Below are positions 46,138 through 55,956 of a DNA stretch of 64,000 bases, one piece after another; within the stretch, counting starts at the first letter, position 1, and every line of letters starts with the position of its first letter. The translations under genes and the position numbers were made by a program. A model generated the notes under the pieces. That model was not told the DNA's origin. It saw only the letters and a list, made by a program, of their open reading frames with translations, and searched no databases. The DNA is taken from NCBI RefSeq assembly GCF_015354505.1, contig NZ_JACAFP010000003.1, forward strand, positions 214,166-278,165. The letters run 5' to 3'. Source of the DNA: Microbacterium sp. UFMG61 (GTDB lineage: Bacteria; Actinomycetota; Actinomycetes; Actinomycetales; Microbacteriaceae).

Positions 46138-48668
46138 TCCGTCTCCTCCTGCATGAGATCGGGGTCCCCCGCCAGCGGCAGGGAGATGACCATGGTGAGA
46201 CCACCGCCGGGGGTGTCCTCGGGTGTCAGAGTACCGCCCATGCCCTCGGCGAATCCGCGCGACAGCGCGAGGCCGAGGCCGAGGCCGGTGGTGTTGTCGG
46301 TGTCACCCAGGCGCTGGAACGGCTGGAAGATCTGGTCGCGCTTCTCGGCGGGAACGCCCGACCCGCGGTCGATCACGCGGATCTCGGCGCGCTCGCCGAG
46401 TGCGCTGGTCGACACGATCACACGAGTGTCGGGTGGGGAGTGCCGATGGGCGTTCGCGATCACGTTCACGAGCACGCGCTGCAGCAGCACAGGGTCGGCG
46501 GACACGGCGGGCAGGCCACCGTCGAGCGCGAGTTCGACGTCGGACGGCCCGAGCCCGAGCTCGTCGACCGCCGCGAGCACGGGGCCGGCCACATCGAGGC
46601 GCATGGTCGAGACGGCGAGCACTCCGGCCTGCACGCGACTGACGTCGAGCAGATCGGTCACGAGCGACGACAGCGTCGCAAGGCTCTCGTCGGCGGTCGC
46701 GAGAAGCTCCTCACGATCGGATGCCGACAGCCCGTGCGCCCCGCGGAGCCCGCCGATCGCCGCGACGGCAGAGGCGAGCGGGCGGCGCAGGTCGTGACTC
46801 ACCGCCGAGAGCAGAGCGGTGCGCACCTGGTCGGTCTCGGCGAGCGCCACGACCTCGCGCGCGGTGGCGCGCAGGTCGGTGTGCTCGATCGCGGCGGTGA
46901 GCTGGGCGACGATCGCGTCGAGCAGCCGTCGCGCCGGGGTGTCGAGAGGTTCGCCGTGCAGCTCCAGCATCCCGAGCGCGCCGTCGATGCCCACGGGCAC
47001 GGTGGTGGCCCGACCGTCGGCCACGGGCTCGCCGTCGCTCGCGAGCACCTCGCCGTCGGGGGCGAGCAGGCGCACCCCGCTGAGGCCGAACGCCTCGCGC
47101 GTGCGGCTGACCAGCGCGAGCACGGCGTTGTCGCCACGCAGCACGTTGCCGGCCACCGCGGCGAGCAGCTCGGCCTCGGCGGCGGCACGCTGCGCGGTGC
47201 GAGCACGGCGGGCGGCCTGGTCGACGATGATGCTGACGAGGATGGCGATCACGACGTACAGCGCCAGGGCGAGCACGTGCAGCGGATGCGCGATCGTGAT
47301 CGTGAAGATCGGCGACACGAAGAGGAAGTCCAGTGTGATGCCCGACAGTACCGCCGCGAAGACCGCGGGGCGCACCCCTCCCACGAGCGCCACGATCACG
47401 ACGAGCAGTTGGAAGGCCAGCACCTCGACCGTGATCGACTCGGGGCTGCGGAACGCGAACATCGCCCACGAGAGGAGCGGTCCGACGACGAGTGCGATCG
47501 CGAAACCGAGCAGTTGGCGCCGCCATCCGAGCGCTCCGCCGGTGATGCGGGGGAGCGCGACGCGTCCGCCCGCGGCGGCGTGCGTGACGATGTGCACGTC
47601 GATGTCGCCCGAACGGCGGATGACCTCTGACCCGATGCCCGGTCCGGTCAGGGCTGCCGCGAGGCGTCCCCGACGACTGACGCCGATCACGAGCTGCGTC
47701 GCATCCGCTCCCTGCGCGAACTCGACGAGGGTGCCCGGGATGTCGTCGCCGATGATCTGGTGGAAGCTGCCGCCGAGCGACTCGACGAGCGTGCGCTGGG
47801 CCGCGAGAGCCCCGGGCGTCTCGTCGCGGAGACCGTCCTGCGCGGCGATGTGCACTGCGAGCAGTTCGCCGCCGGCCGAGCGGGCGGCGATGCGGGCGCC
47901 TCGGCGCAGCAGCGTCTCGCCCTCGGGTCCGCCGGTGAGCGCCACGACCACGCGCTCGCGCGCCTGCCAGGTGCCCTCGATGCCGTGGTCGGCGCGGTAG
48001 CTGCGCAGCGCGCTGTCGACCTCATCGGCGAGCCATAGCAGCGCCAGTTCACGGAGCGCCGTGAGGTTGCCGAGGCGGAAGTAGTTCGACAGCGCGGCGT
48101 CGATCCGCTCGGCGGGATAGACGAGTCCGGCCGACAGCCGGTCTCGGAGCGACTGTGGGGCGAGGTCGACGACCTCGATCTCATCGGCCGCGCGCACGAC
48201 GGCATCCGGGATCGTCTCCTGCTGGGCGATGCCCGTGATCTTCTCGACCACCGCGTTGAGCGAGTCGATGTGCTGCACGTTGACCGTGGTGACGACGTCG
48301 ATGCCCGCGGCCAGCAGCGCGTCGACGTCCTGCCAGCGCTTCGCGTTCCGCGAGCCGGGGGTGTTCGTGTGCGCGAGCTCGTCGACCAGCGCCATCTCTG
48401 GATGCCGTGCCAGCACCGCATCCAGATCCATCTCGCTCAGCGGCACGCCCCGGTGCTCGTCGACCCGCCGAGGGACCTCGGGGATGCCGATGGTCTGCGC
48501 GGCCGTCGCCGCGCGCCCATGGGTCTCGACGATCGCGATCACGACGTCGCGGCCCTCGCCGAGCAGCCGTTTGCCCTCGGCGAGCATCTCGAACGTCTTG
48601 CCGACACCTGGGGCCGCGCCGAGCAGCACGCGGAGTCGCCCGCGAGTGCCGTGGCGCTCTGCCGTCAT
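46134..48668 (-). CDS. kdpD: KdpD sensor kinase
   Basis: The 844-aa protein has an N-terminal KdpD domain with Walker A GAAPGVGKT (residues 17-25). A USP-like domain follows, then four membrane helices near 395-490, a GAF-like region, HisKA with VSHDLRRPLASAV, and HATPase_c (NVIANAHRHSPP; GLGLGLALSRG). It overlaps kdpC and kdpE by 4 bp each. It senses potassium and ionic state and phosphorylates KdpE. Length and order match full-size KdpD. Confidence 0.96.
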   Translation of the reverse strand: MTAERHGTRGRLRVLLGAAPGVGKTFEMLAEGKRLLGEGRDVVIAIVETHGRAATAAQTIGIPEVPRRVDEHRGVPLSEMDLDAVLARHPEMALVDELAHTNTPGSRNAKRWQDVDALLAAGIDVVTTVNVQHIDSLNAVVEKITGIAQQETIPDAVVRAADEIEVVDLAPQSLRDRLSAGLVYPAERIDAALSNYFRLGNLTALRELALLWLADEVDSALRSYRADHGIEGTWQARERVVVALTGGPEGETLLRRGARIAARSAGGELLAVHIAAQDGLRDETPGALAAQRTLVESLGGSFHQIIGDDIPGTLVEFAQGADATQLVIGVSRRGRLAAALTGPGIGSEVIRRSGDIDVHIVTHAAAGGRVALPRITGGALGWRRQLLGFAIALVVGPLLSWAMFAFRSPESITVEVLAFQLLVVIVALVGGVRPAVFAAVLSGITLDFLFVSPIFTITIAHPLHVLALALYVVIAILVSIIVDQAARRARTAQRAAAEAELLAAVAGNVLRGDNAVLALVSRTREAFGLSGVRLLAPDGEVLASDGEPVADGRATTVPVGIDGALGMLELHGEPLDTPARRLLDAIVAQLTAAIEHTDLRATAREVVALAETDQVRTALLSAVSHDLRRPLASAVAAIGGLRGAHGLSASDREELLATADESLATLSSLVTDLLDVSRVQAGVLAVSTMRLDVAGPVLAAVDELGLGPSDVELALDGGLPAVSADPVLLQRVLVNVIANAHRHSPPDTRVIVSTSALGERAEIRVIDRGSGVPAEKRDQIFQPFQRLGDTDNTTGLGLGLALSRGFAEGMGGTLTPEDTPGGGLTMVISLPLAGDPDLMQEETE

Positions 48669-49312
48669 TCGCCCTCCCGCTCATCGAGCGCGAGATTGAG
48701 TTCTGCGACGTTGATGCGCTCGTCGCCGAGGAATCCCAGATCCCGCCCTTGAATCCTAGACTCCACGAGGTCCTCAACCTCCTGTTCGCTGAGGCCCCGC
48801 TCGTCCGCGACGCGCGGCACCTGCAGCAGGGCGTAGGCGACGCTGATGTGCGGGTCCAGGCCGGAACCGGATGCCGTCACGGCGTCGGCCGGCACGGCAT
48901 CCGGGCTCACGCCCTCGCGCTCGGCGATCGCCGCCCTGCGCTCCTCGATCGCGGCGACGAGGTCGTCGTTCTCGGGCCCGAGGTTGCTGCCGCTCGAACC
49001 GCGGCCGTCGTAGCCGTCGCCGGCGGCCGACGGGCGTGACTGGAAGTACTCGGGCAGCGCCTCGCCGTCGGCAGTGCCTGTGCTGAGCCCCGTCGAAGTG
49101 CCTGTGCTGAGCCCCGTCGAAGTGAAGGACTGCCCGATCAGCGAGCTGCCCTTGTCGTCGGCGAGCGGCGAGCCGTTCGCCTGGAAGGGCAGCAGCAGCT
49201 GACCGATGCCGGTGACGACGAGCGTGTAGCCGACGCCGAGCACGAGGGTGAGCACGAGCATCGCGCGGACGGCGACACCGGCGGTGCGAGCCGCGGTGCG
49301 GGAGGAGGACAT
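48665..49312 (-). CDS. kdpC: KdpC subunit of the potassium-transporting ATPase
   Basis: The 215-aa protein has one N-terminal membrane helix (AMLVLTLVLGVGYTLVVTG) and the extracytoplasmic KdpC domain with GSSLIGQSF, YFQSRPSAAG, SGSNLGPEN, DAVTASGSGLDPHIS and VNVAELN-like INVAELNLAL. Compared with the family it carries an insertion TSTGLSTG twice after IGQSF, from a 24-bp direct duplication (49074-49121). KdpC stabilises the KdpFABC complex and promotes ATP binding. Confidence 0.94.
   Translation of the reverse strand: MSSSRTAARTAGVAVRAMLVLTLVLGVGYTLVVTGIGQLLLPFQANGSPLADDKGSSLIGQSFTSTGLSTGTSTGLSTGTADGEALPEYFQSRPSAAGDGYDGRGSSGSNLGPENDDLVAAIEERRAAIAEREGVSPDAVPADAVTASGSGLDPHISVAYALLQVPRVADERGLSEQEVEDLVESRIQGRDLGFLGDERINVAELNLALDEREGE
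49074..49121. repeat. 24-bp direct duplication in kdpC
   Basis: GTGCCTGTGCTGAGCCCCGT and four more bases occur twice in tandem, adding eight residues in frame. The unit contains CTGAGCCCCGTCGAAG, a variant of the dispersed core. Confidence 0.9.
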
Positions 49313-49345
49313 GGGATGCCTTTCAGGGAAGTCGGGAGGGTGAGC

Positions 49346-49395
49346 CCTTCGACAGGCTCAGGAACCCGTTCGTGGATCGCTGAGCCTGTCGAAGC
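49346..49395. repeat. Repeat-derived hairpin between kdpB and kdpC
   Basis: CTTCGACAGGCTCAG (about 49348-49362) and its exact inverse CTGAGCCTGTCGAAG (about 49380-49394) form a 15-bp stem around a 17-base loop in the 84-bp kdpB-kdpC gap. It could attenuate or protect the operon mRNA at this point. Confidence 0.85.
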
Positions 49396-49396
49396 G

Positions 49397-51859
49397 TCAG
49401 AAGCCGGGGATCAGGGTGATGACGAGGTCGATGAGCTTGATGCCGATGAACGGCGCGATCACACCGCCCAGGCCGTAGACGAGCAGATTGCGCTGCAGGA
49501 TCTGCGAGGCGCTCGCCGGCCGGTACTTCACCCCTCGGAGCGCGAGCGGGATGAGGAAGACGATCACGATCGCATTGAAGATGATCGCGCTGGTCACGGC
49601 GGATGCCGGCGAGTGCAGCTGCATGATGTTGAGCGCCGCGAGCCCGGGGAAGACCCCCATGAACATCGCGGGGATGATGGCGAAGTACTTGGCGATGTCG
49701 TTCGCGAGCGAGAACGTGGTGAGGGCTCCGCGGGTGATGAGCAGCTGCTTGCCGATGCGCACGATGTCGATGAGCTTGGTCGGGTCGGAGTCGAGGTCGA
49801 CCATGTTGCCGGCCTCCTTCGCCGCCGACGTTCCCGTGTTCATCGCGACGCCGACATCGGCCTGGGCGAGGGCCGGGGCGTCGTTGGTGCCGTCACCGGT
49901 CATGGCGACGAGCCGACCGCCCTCCTGCTCGCGCTTGATCAGCTCGAGCTTCTGCTCGGGCGTCGCCTCGGCGAGGAAGTCATCGACACCGGCCTCCTTC
50001 GCGATCGCGGCGGCGGTCAGCGGGTTGTCTCCGGTGATCATCACCGTGCGGATGCCCATGCTGCGCAGCTCCTCGAACCGCTCGCGCAGGCCGTCCTTGA
50101 CGATGTCCTTGAGGTGCACGACGCCGAGAATCCGGCCGGTGCCCTCCTCTCCCGGGACCTCGGTCCCGGGATCGGCCGCGGCCTCGGCCGCTTGGCTGGA
50201 CATTCCCCGGTTGGCTGACTGCTCGACGGCATCCGTCCAGCCATCCGTGATCTGTTCAGCCATCCGGGGCGAAGAGTCGGCGACGGACCCGGCGACCCGG
50301 TCATCGGCCCTTGCCACTTGGCTGGATATTCCCCGGTTGGCTGACTGCTCGACGGCATCCGTTCGGCCATCCGGGATCCGTTCAGCCATCCGGGCCGAAG
50401 AGTCGGCGACGGATCCGGCCGCGAACTTCACGGCGACCACCAGAGGCGTCCCGCCGCTCGAGGCGACGCGGTCGGTGAGAGCGGTCAGCTCCTGGGTCCC
50501 TGAGCCTGTCGAAGGGCCGGAGTCGAGGCCCATCCACGCGCTGACCGCCGAGCCTGCGCCCTTGCGGATCTGCGTGCCGTCGGCCAGGTCGAGACCCGAC
50601 ATGCGGGTCTGCGCGGTGAAGGGCACGATGACCGCATCCGCCGGTTCCTCGACGCGGATGCCGTGCAGCGTCGCCAGCTCGACGATCGACGCGCCCTCGG
50701 GCGTGGGGTCGGCGAGCGACGAGAGGGCCGCGATGCGCAGCAGCTCCTCGGCCTCGACATCCGACAGCGGCAGCACCTCGTGCGCCTGGCGGTTGCCGTA
50801 GGTGATGGTGCCGGTCTTGTCGAGCAGGAGGGTCGTGACGTCGCCCGCAGCCTCGACGGCGCGGCCCGACATCGCGAGCACGTTGCGCTGCACGAGACGG
50901 TCCATGCCGGCGATGCCGATGGCCGAGAGCAGGGCGCCGATCGTCGTCGGGATCAGGCAGACGAGCAGGGCGATCAGCACCGGGATGCTGACGGGCGACG
51001 CCGCGTACGACGCGATCGGGTTGAGCGCGAGAACCACGACGACGAACACGATCGACAGGCTCGCGAGCAGGATGTTCAGTGCGATCTCGTTCGGCGTGCG
51101 CTGACGGCTCGCCCCCTCGACGAGCGCGATCATGCGGTCGACGAACGTCTCGCCCGGCTTCGAGGTGATGCGCACGACGATGCGATCCGACAGCACGCGC
51201 GTGCCGCCGGTGACGGCGCTGCGATCGCCGCCCGATTCGCGGATGACCGGGGCGCTCTCACCGGTGATGGCCGATTCGTCGACGGTCGCGATGCCGGCGA
51301 CGATGTCGCCGTCGCCGGGGATCAGCTCTCCCGCCGTGACGATCACGATGTCGTCGCGCTGCAGCTCGGCCGATGAGACGTCGACCGTCTCGGGCGCTTC
51401 GACAAGCTCAGCGACCCAGCCTTCTCGGGTCCCTGAGCTTGTCGAAGGGACGACCTTGCGGGCCATCGTGCTCGTGCGGGTCTTGCGCAGGCTCGCGGCC
51501 TGGGCCTTGCCGCGCCCCTCGGCCACCGACTCGGCGACATTGGCGAACAGCACGGTGAGCCACAGCCAGATCGCGATGCCCCAGGTGAACGGCGCGGGCA
51601 CCGGGGTTCCGCCCGAGTCGGCGGGGCCGCCGAGGAAGGGCTCGGCGATCGCGAGCACCGTGGTGAACGCGGCGCCGACCCAGACGAGCAGCATCACGGG
51701 ATTGCGCACGAGCGACGCGGGGTTCAGCTTGCGCAGCGCGCCGGGCAGAGCCTGGGTCAGCTGCGCCCAGCCGAACGAGCGCGGCGGTGCAGCCGGGGCG
51801 GATGCCGACGCATCCTGCTGTTCCGACGGTGTCTCCGAGGGGGTGGTGGTCATGGTCAT
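49397..51859 (-). CDS. kdpB: KdpB catalytic P-type ATPase subunit, enlarged by in-frame repeats
   Basis: The 820-aa protein has the P-type ATPase core: actuator TGES ([11 protein letters not shown]), phosphorylation site D347 (LLLDKTGT), TGD-x-x-x-TA-like [10 protein letters not shown], and [18 protein letters not shown]. Bacterial KdpB is usually about 680-720 aa. The excess lies in two places. About 22 residues in the actuator domain (about 137-156) read through an inverted pair of CTGAGCTTGTCGAAG repeats (PSTSSGT). A long N-domain insertion (about 450-560) holds PSTGSGT and two 42-codon tandem copies ([16 protein letters not shown] and its twin). All insertions keep the frame. It powers K+ uptake with KdpA; activity with these insertions is unproven. 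Confidence 0.94.
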   Translation of the reverse strand: MTMTTTPSETPSEQQDASASAPAAPPRSFGWAQLTQALPGALRKLNPASLVRNPVMLLVWVGAAFTTVLAIAEPFLGGPADSGGTPVPAPFTWGIAIWLWLTVLFANVAESVAEGRGKAQAASLRKTRTSTMARKVVPSTSSGTREGWVAELVEAPETVDVSSAELQRDDIVIVTAGELIPGDGDIVAGIATVDESAITGESAPVIRESGGDRSAVTGGTRVLSDRIVVRITSKPGETFVDRMIALVEGASRQRTPNEIALNILLASLSIVFVVVVLALNPIASYAASPVSIPVLIALLVCLIPTTIGALLSAIGIAGMDRLVQRNVLAMSGRAVEAAGDVTTLLLDKTGTITYGNRQAHEVLPLSDVEAEELLRIAALSSLADPTPEGASIVELATLHGIRVEEPADAVIVPFTAQTRMSGLDLADGTQIRKGAGSAVSAWMGLDSGPSTGSGTQELTALTDRVASSGGTPLVVAVKFAAGSVADSSARMAERIPDGRTDAVEQSANRGISSQVARADDRVAGSVADSSPRMAEQITDGWTDAVEQSANRGMSSQAAEAAADPGTEVPGEEGTGRILGVVHLKDIVKDGLRERFEELRSMGIRTVMITGDNPLTAAAIAKEAGVDDFLAEATPEQKLELIKREQEGGRLVAMTGDGTNDAPALAQADVGVAMNTGTSAAKEAGNMVDLDSDPTKLIDIVRIGKQLLITRGALTTFSLANDIAKYFAIIPAMFMGVFPGLAALNIMQLHSPASAVTSAIIFNAIVIVFLIPLALRGVKYRPASASQILQRNLLVYGLGGVIAPFIGIKLIDLVITLIPGF
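50191..50416. repeat. 126-bp-period in-frame duplication in kdpB
   Basis: Two copies of about 100 bp (50191-50290 and 50317-50416), over 90 percent alike by eye, both contain ATTCCCCGGTTGGCTGACTG and end GAAGAGTCGGCGACGGA. The 126-bp period equals 42 codons. Related sequence occurs at window positions 18-94. Confidence 0.92.
50498..50516. repeat. CTGAGCCTGTCGAAGGG repeat in kdpB
   Basis: CCCTGAGCCTGTCGAAGGG is read on the minus strand as PSTGSGT in the nucleotide-binding domain. Confidence 0.88.
51397..51449. repeat. Inverted pair of CTGAGCTTGTCGAAG repeats in kdpB
   Basis: CTTCGACAAGCTCAG (51397-51411) and CTGAGCTTGTCGAAG (about 51433-51447) form a 15-bp perfect stem in coding sequence, read as VPSTSSGT and AELVEAPE on the minus strand. 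Confidence 0.88.
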
Positions 51860-51860
51860 G

Positions 51861-53540
51861 TCAGACGAGTCCTTCAGCGAGGGGTCCCAGTGCGAGCACG
51901 GGGAAGTAGGTGAGTGCCGTGATGATGACCGCGACGGCCGAGAGGAGGCCGACGAACTGCGGTCGGTGCGTGGGCAGGGTTCCGGTGTTCTCCGGCACGC
52001 GCTGCTGTGCGGCGAAGGATCCGGCCAGGGCCAGCACGAGGACGATCGGGATGAACCGGCCGAGCAGCATCGCGACTCCCAGTGCGGTGTTGAACCACGG
52101 GGTGTTCGCGGTGAGTCCGGCGAAGGCCGAACCGTTGTTGTTCGCGGCCGAGGTGAAGGCGTAGAGCACCTCGCTCATGCCGTGCACGCCGGGATTCAGG
52201 ATGCTGGTCGCCTCGACGTCCGCCCGGATGCCGGGGATCGCGAAGCTCAGCGCCGTGCCGACCAGCACGAGGGTGGGCGTCACGAGGATGTACAGGCTCG
52301 CGAGCTTGATCTCCTTCGGCCCGATGCGCTTGCCGAGGTACTCGGGGGTGCGGCCGACGAGCAGTCCGCCGACGAACACCGCGATGATCGCGAGCACGAG
52401 CATGCCGTAGAGTCCGGAGCCGACGCCGCCGGGGGCGACCTCGCCGAGCATCATGTTGAGCATCGGCATCATGCCGCCGAGTGCCGTGTACGAGTCGTGC
52501 ATCGAGTTGACCGCACCGGTCGACGTCAGGGTGCTGGCGCTGCCGAACAGGGTCGAGCCGAGGATGCCGAAGCGCACCTCCTTGCCCTCCATGGCGGCAC
52601 CCGCGAGCTCGGGGGCGCTGCCGCGGCCGGCGAGTTCGAGGGCCGAGAGGGCGAACGTCGAGATGAGGAAGATCGTGCCCATGACGGCGGCGATCGCGTA
52701 GCCCTGGCGGTTGTCGCCGATCATGCGGCCGAAGGTGCGGGGGAGCGAGAACGGGATCACGAGGATCAGCAGGATCTGCAGCAGGTTGGTCCATCCGGTC
52801 GGGTTCTCGAACGGATGCGCGGAGTTGGCGTTGAAGAAGCCGCCGCCGTTGGTGCCGAGCAGCTTGATGGCCTCCTGCGAGGCGACCGGTCCGCCGGGGA
52901 TCGTCTGCGTGCCACCCGAGACCGTGGTCACATCGGTGAACCCGGCGAAGTTCTGCACCACTCCGCCTGCGATGAGGGCGATCGCGGCGAGCAGGGCGAT
53001 CGGCAGCAGGATGCGTCCGAGGCCGCGGATCAGGTCGACCCAGAAGTTTCCGATCGTGGTCGAGCCGCGACGGGCGAGGCCGCGGATCAGCGCGACGGCG
53101 ACCGCCAGGCCGACGGCGGCGGAGACGAAGTTCTGCACTGTGAGACCGGCGAGCTGCACGGTGTAGCCCATGGTCTGCTCGGGCGAGTAGGACTGCCAGT
53201 TGGTGTTCGCGACGAACGACGCGGCGGTGTTGAACGCCAGGCCCTCGGGCACAGCGGGGAGGCCGAGCGACTCGGGCAGGAACGCCTGCAGCCGCTGCAG
53301 TCCGTAGACCAGCAGCAGGCCGACGACGGAGAACGCGAGGACGCCGCGCGCGTACGCCCGCCAGGTCTGCTCGGATGCCGGGTCGACACCGATGAGGCGG
53401 TAGAGGCCCCGCTCGACCTTCAGATCACGCGGGGTGCTGAAGACGTGCGCCATGTAGTCGCCGACCGGACGGTACAGCAGCACGATGGCGACGATGAGCA
53501 CGGCGGCCTGCAGGATGCCCAGCCAGATGTCGGCGCCCAT
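51861..53540 (-). CDS. kdpA: KdpA potassium-translocating subunit
   Basis: The 559-aa membrane protein has the full KdpA length with selectivity-filter-like segments, for example [19 protein letters not shown] and [18 protein letters not shown], and an N-terminal YMAHVF block. It binds and conducts K+ in the KdpFABC complex. Its ATG overlaps the kdpF stop (TGATG), and kdpB starts directly after its own stop. Confidence 0.96.
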   Translation of the reverse strand: MGADIWLGILQAAVLIVAIVLLYRPVGDYMAHVFSTPRDLKVERGLYRLIGVDPASEQTWRAYARGVLAFSVVGLLLVYGLQRLQAFLPESLGLPAVPEGLAFNTAASFVANTNWQSYSPEQTMGYTVQLAGLTVQNFVSAAVGLAVAVALIRGLARRGSTTIGNFWVDLIRGLGRILLPIALLAAIALIAGGVVQNFAGFTDVTTVSGGTQTIPGGPVASQEAIKLLGTNGGGFFNANSAHPFENPTGWTNLLQILLILVIPFSLPRTFGRMIGDNRQGYAIAAVMGTIFLISTFALSALELAGRGSAPELAGAAMEGKEVRFGILGSTLFGSASTLTSTGAVNSMHDSYTALGGMMPMLNMMLGEVAPGGVGSGLYGMLVLAIIAVFVGGLLVGRTPEYLGKRIGPKEIKLASLYILVTPTLVLVGTALSFAIPGIRADVEATSILNPGVHGMSEVLYAFTSAANNNGSAFAGLTANTPWFNTALGVAMLLGRFIPIVLVLALAGSFAAQQRVPENTGTLPTHRPQFVGLLSAVAVIITALTYFPVLALGPLAEGLV

Positions 53541-53629
53541 CAGAACTTCTCCGGGGCGACGAGAGCCACCACGAGATAGACGACGGCGGCCACGGCGAGG
53601 GCGGCGGCGATGATCTCGAAGACGATCAC
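53540..53629 (-). CDS. kdpF: KdpF small membrane subunit
   Basis: This 29-aa single-helix protein begins at GTG 53629 ([20 protein letters not shown]) and ends in APEKF, the conserved KdpF end. It overlaps kdpA (TGATG) and the 27-aa frame upstream (GTGA). KdpF stabilises the KdpFABC complex in the membrane. It is often missed by gene finders because of its length. Confidence 0.88.
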   Translation of the reverse strand: MIVFEIIAAALAVAAVVYLVVALVAPEKF

Positions 53630-53709
53630 AGTCGCTCCACCCCCTTCGCGACCAGGGAGACGAGGGCGAACAGCGCGAGAGTCAGCGCGATGTAGATGAT
53701 GTCGAGCAC
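53626..53709 (-). CDS. 27-aa membrane peptide upstream of kdpF
   Basis: GTG 53709 opens a 27-codon frame encoding one hydrophobic helix ([20 protein letters not shown]) followed by KGVERL. Its stop overlaps the kdpF start (GTGA), so it is coupled to the kdp operon. Similar tiny ORFs ending in a basic KGVE/RL-like tail are often seen just upstream of kdpF in actinobacteria, to my knowledge without an assigned function. It may be an additional small subunit or a leader peptide. Confidence 0.6.
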   Translation of the reverse strand: MLDIIYIALTLALFALVSLVAKGVERL

Positions 53710-53914
53710 GAGACTCGATACAACTCCCGTGCCGGGACCGATATGACGATCCTCACGCTTTGCGTACGGCGATAGACGGGGATGCATGCGGGATGCTCAC
53801 ATCTCGAGCTCGTGAGAACTTTTTCGTGCCTCGGTGTCGCATCCGGACGTCGGCGTTCGTTGTTCGGGTGAGAGGCCACCGGTCCCGGTGGCTCGACGAC
53901 ACGAAAGACGCGGT

Positions 53915-54106
53915 GTGGCTGTGTTGAACGACCCGATGGTGGCGAGCCTGGTCTACCGGCTCGAGGCAGAAGAGGCAGAGCAGCGCATCGTACGACAGCG
54001 CGCAGCGCTCGAGCACCCGGGACTCATCCGGCGACCGTCGCTGAGGGCTCGCGCTCGCCGTCTCTGGCCCCGCAGCCCTTTCCGCGCGAGGGGGGAACCG
54101 GGATGA
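53915..54106 (+). CDS. Small basic protein coupled to an ECF sigma gene
   Basis: A frame from GTG 53915 (GTG 53921 and ATG 53936 are alternatives) encodes up to 63 aa. The first half is a charged amphipathic helix (DPMVASLVYRLEAEEAEQRI); the end is Arg-rich. Its stop overlaps the sigma gene ATG (ATGA), implying coupled translation. The N-terminal half resembles the protein at 17608. No family is recognised. The 205 bp upstream (53710-53914) separate it from the divergent kdp operon and hold promoters for both that could not be resolved. Confidence 0.5.
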   Translation: MAVLNDPMVASLVYRLEAEEAEQRIVRQRAALEHPGLIRRPSLRARARRLWPRSPFRARGEPG

Positions 54107-55476
54107 TCGTCCTGACGGCGGGCCCGGAGTGGAGCCTTCTCGACCGAGCGGACGGAGAGAGCGCCGATGACGCGGAACCGGAGCAGGACAGGGCTCTGCC
54201 GATGAGCCCCGATGTCGGAGCGCGGGTCACGCAGGTCTACCGCGACGAGTGGGCGCGCATCGTCGGTGGACTCACCCGACGGTGCGGTGATCTCGATCTC
54301 GCCGAGGAGATGGCTGCCGAGGCCTTCGCCGCTGCCGCGGAGCTCTGGCCGGATCAGGGGATTCCGCCCAACCCCGCCGGGTGGATCACGACCACGGCCT
54401 ATCGGAAGGCCATCGACCGGCTCCGGCGGGAGTCATTGCGCGATGCCAGGCACCGGGAGGCTCTCATGCTGCAGGATCCCGAACCGCCGGAACCCACCGG
54501 CGCCATCGACGACGACCGCCTTCGACTGCTCTTCACCTGCTGTCACCCGGCGCTGTCGCTCGAGGCGCGAGTCGCGCTGACCCTGCGGATCGTCGGAGGC
54601 CTCACCGTCGAGGAGATCGCGCGGGCGTTCCTCATCCGGGAACCCGCGGTGCGGCAGCGCATCACCCGGGCGAAGGCGAAGATCACGTCCGAGGGCATCC
54701 CGTACCGGATGCCTTCGGGCGAGGACCTTCCGGCCCGGATCGACGGCGTGCTCGCGGTGCTCTATCTGATCTTCAACGAGGGATACTTCGCGTCGGGTCC
54801 CGGCGTGCCGGCGCTGCGCGGAGAGCTGACGACCGAGGCCATCAGGCTCGCTCGACTGCTCCGAGAGCTCCTGCCCGATGACGCCGAGGTCGCCGGTCTG
54901 CTCGCGCTGATGCTGCTCAGCGAAGCGCGCGCAGCGGCGAGAGTCACCGCCGAGGGAGAGCTGGTGAGGCTGGACGCACAGCACCGCGCGGCGTGGAATC
55001 ACGAGCTCATCGGGGAGGGGCTCGAGCTTCTCGAGGCACCGCTCCCGGTGACCCCGGGTCGTCATCGGCTGCTGGCCGAGATCAACGCGGTGCATGTGCG
55101 AGCGGCGGACGCCGCCGACACCGACTGGGCGCGCATCGTCGACCTCTATGAACGGCTCGAGCGCATCGACCCCAGCCCTGTCGTCACCCTCAGCAAGGCG
55201 GTCGCCGTCGCAGAGCGGGACTCACCCGACGAAGCGCTGCCGCTCGTCGAGCAGCTGCACGACGCGCTCGACGACTTCCACGGATTCCATGTGGCGCGCG
55301 CCGAGCTTCTGCGGGCCGCGGGCCGCAGGGCAGAGGCTCGCGACGCGTATGGCCGCGCGATCGCACTGGCCGGCAACACCGCCGAGATCGACCACCTGAC
55401 CCGGCGCCGCGATGAACTCGCGGCGCCTGACGCACCCGGAACCGCCGGGACCGCACCGAACGGAGAGAGCAGATGA
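54103..55476 (+). CDS. ECF42-type RNA polymerase sigma factor with TPR-like C-terminus
   Basis: The 457-aa protein has sigma regions 2 and 4 (LAEEMAAEAFAAAAELWPDQ; LTVEEIARAFLIREPAVRQR) followed by a long helical extension of about 260 residues (DUF6596/TPR-like; VLYLIFNEGYFAS is typical). This architecture plus the downstream YCII/DGPF gene defines the ECF42 group, which lacks an anti-sigma factor and uses the C-terminal extension for control. The start at 54103 overlaps the small ORF; an internal ATG at 54202 is an alternative that begins right before the sigma domain. Confidence 0.92.
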   Translation: MIVLTAGPEWSLLDRADGESADDAEPEQDRALPMSPDVGARVTQVYRDEWARIVGGLTRRCGDLDLAEEMAAEAFAAAAELWPDQGIPPNPAGWITTTAYRKAIDRLRRESLRDARHREALMLQDPEPPEPTGAIDDDRLRLLFTCCHPALSLEARVALTLRIVGGLTVEEIARAFLIREPAVRQRITRAKAKITSEGIPYRMPSGEDLPARIDGVLAVLYLIFNEGYFASGPGVPALRGELTTEAIRLARLLRELLPDDAEVAGLLALMLLSEARAAARVTAEGELVRLDAQHRAAWNHELIGEGLELLEAPLPVTPGRHRLLAEINAVHVRAADAADTDWARIVDLYERLERIDPSPVVTLSKAVAVAERDSPDEALPLVEQLHDALDDFHGFHVARAELLRAAGRRAEARDAYGRAIALAGNTAEIDHLTRRRDELAAPDAPGTAGTAPNGESR

Positions 55477-55829
55477 GCAACAAGTACCTCGTGATCCACA
55501 TGACAGACCCGACCGGCGGCACGATGGCGCAGGACGAAGACCAGCGCATGCTGGGGGAATGGGCGCAAGAGGGCGACGCCGCGGGACGACTCGGCGAAGG
55601 CGCTCCGGTCGCGGGCCGTGAAGAGGCGAAGTCGGTCGCTGTGCGAGACGGCAAGGTGCTCGTCACCGACGGACCGTTCCCCGAGTTCAAGGAGTGGTTC
55701 GCGGGGTACGACATCGTGACCGCCGCCACGATCGACGAGGCCGCGTCCTTCATGGCGAAGCATCCGACCGCCGTGATGGGGCGGGTGTACATCCTGCCGG
55801 TGGTGAAGCTGCCCTGGGACGAGGACTGA
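55473..55829 (+). CDS. YCII-family (DGPF) protein
   Basis: The 118-aa protein has the YCII-related fold: KYLVIHMTDPTGG at the N-terminus, the DGPF motif in LVTDGPFPEFKEW, and GYDIVTAATIDEAASFMAKH. It overlaps the sigma gene by 4 bp, the characteristic partner arrangement of ECF42 sigma factors, whose promoters usually drive DGPF genes. Biochemical function is unknown. Confidence 0.9.
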   Translation: MSNKYLVIHMTDPTGGTMAQDEDQRMLGEWAQEGDAAGRLGEGAPVAGREEAKSVAVRDGKVLVTDGPFPEFKEWFAGYDIVTAATIDEAASFMAKHPTAVMGRVYILPVVKLPWDED

Positions 55830-55866
55830 GGCCCGCTGCCGACCCGGGCATGACCGAGGTCGCGGT

Positions 55867-55911
55867 CGCAGTCGGTGCCGCTCGTTCGACCACGCGGCGA
55901 CACCGACTGCG
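55867..55911. repeat. Family B-like palindrome
   Basis: CGCAGTCGGTG (55867-55877) pairs exactly with CACCGACTGCG (55901-55911); flanks GGT and CC extend the similarity. It is a diverged member of the element at 42192, in the gap before the transporter gene. Confidence 0.7.
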
Positions 55912-55956
55912 GCCGGAGCGAACCCGCGGCCTGTCGCGGCGATCTACACTCAGCGA

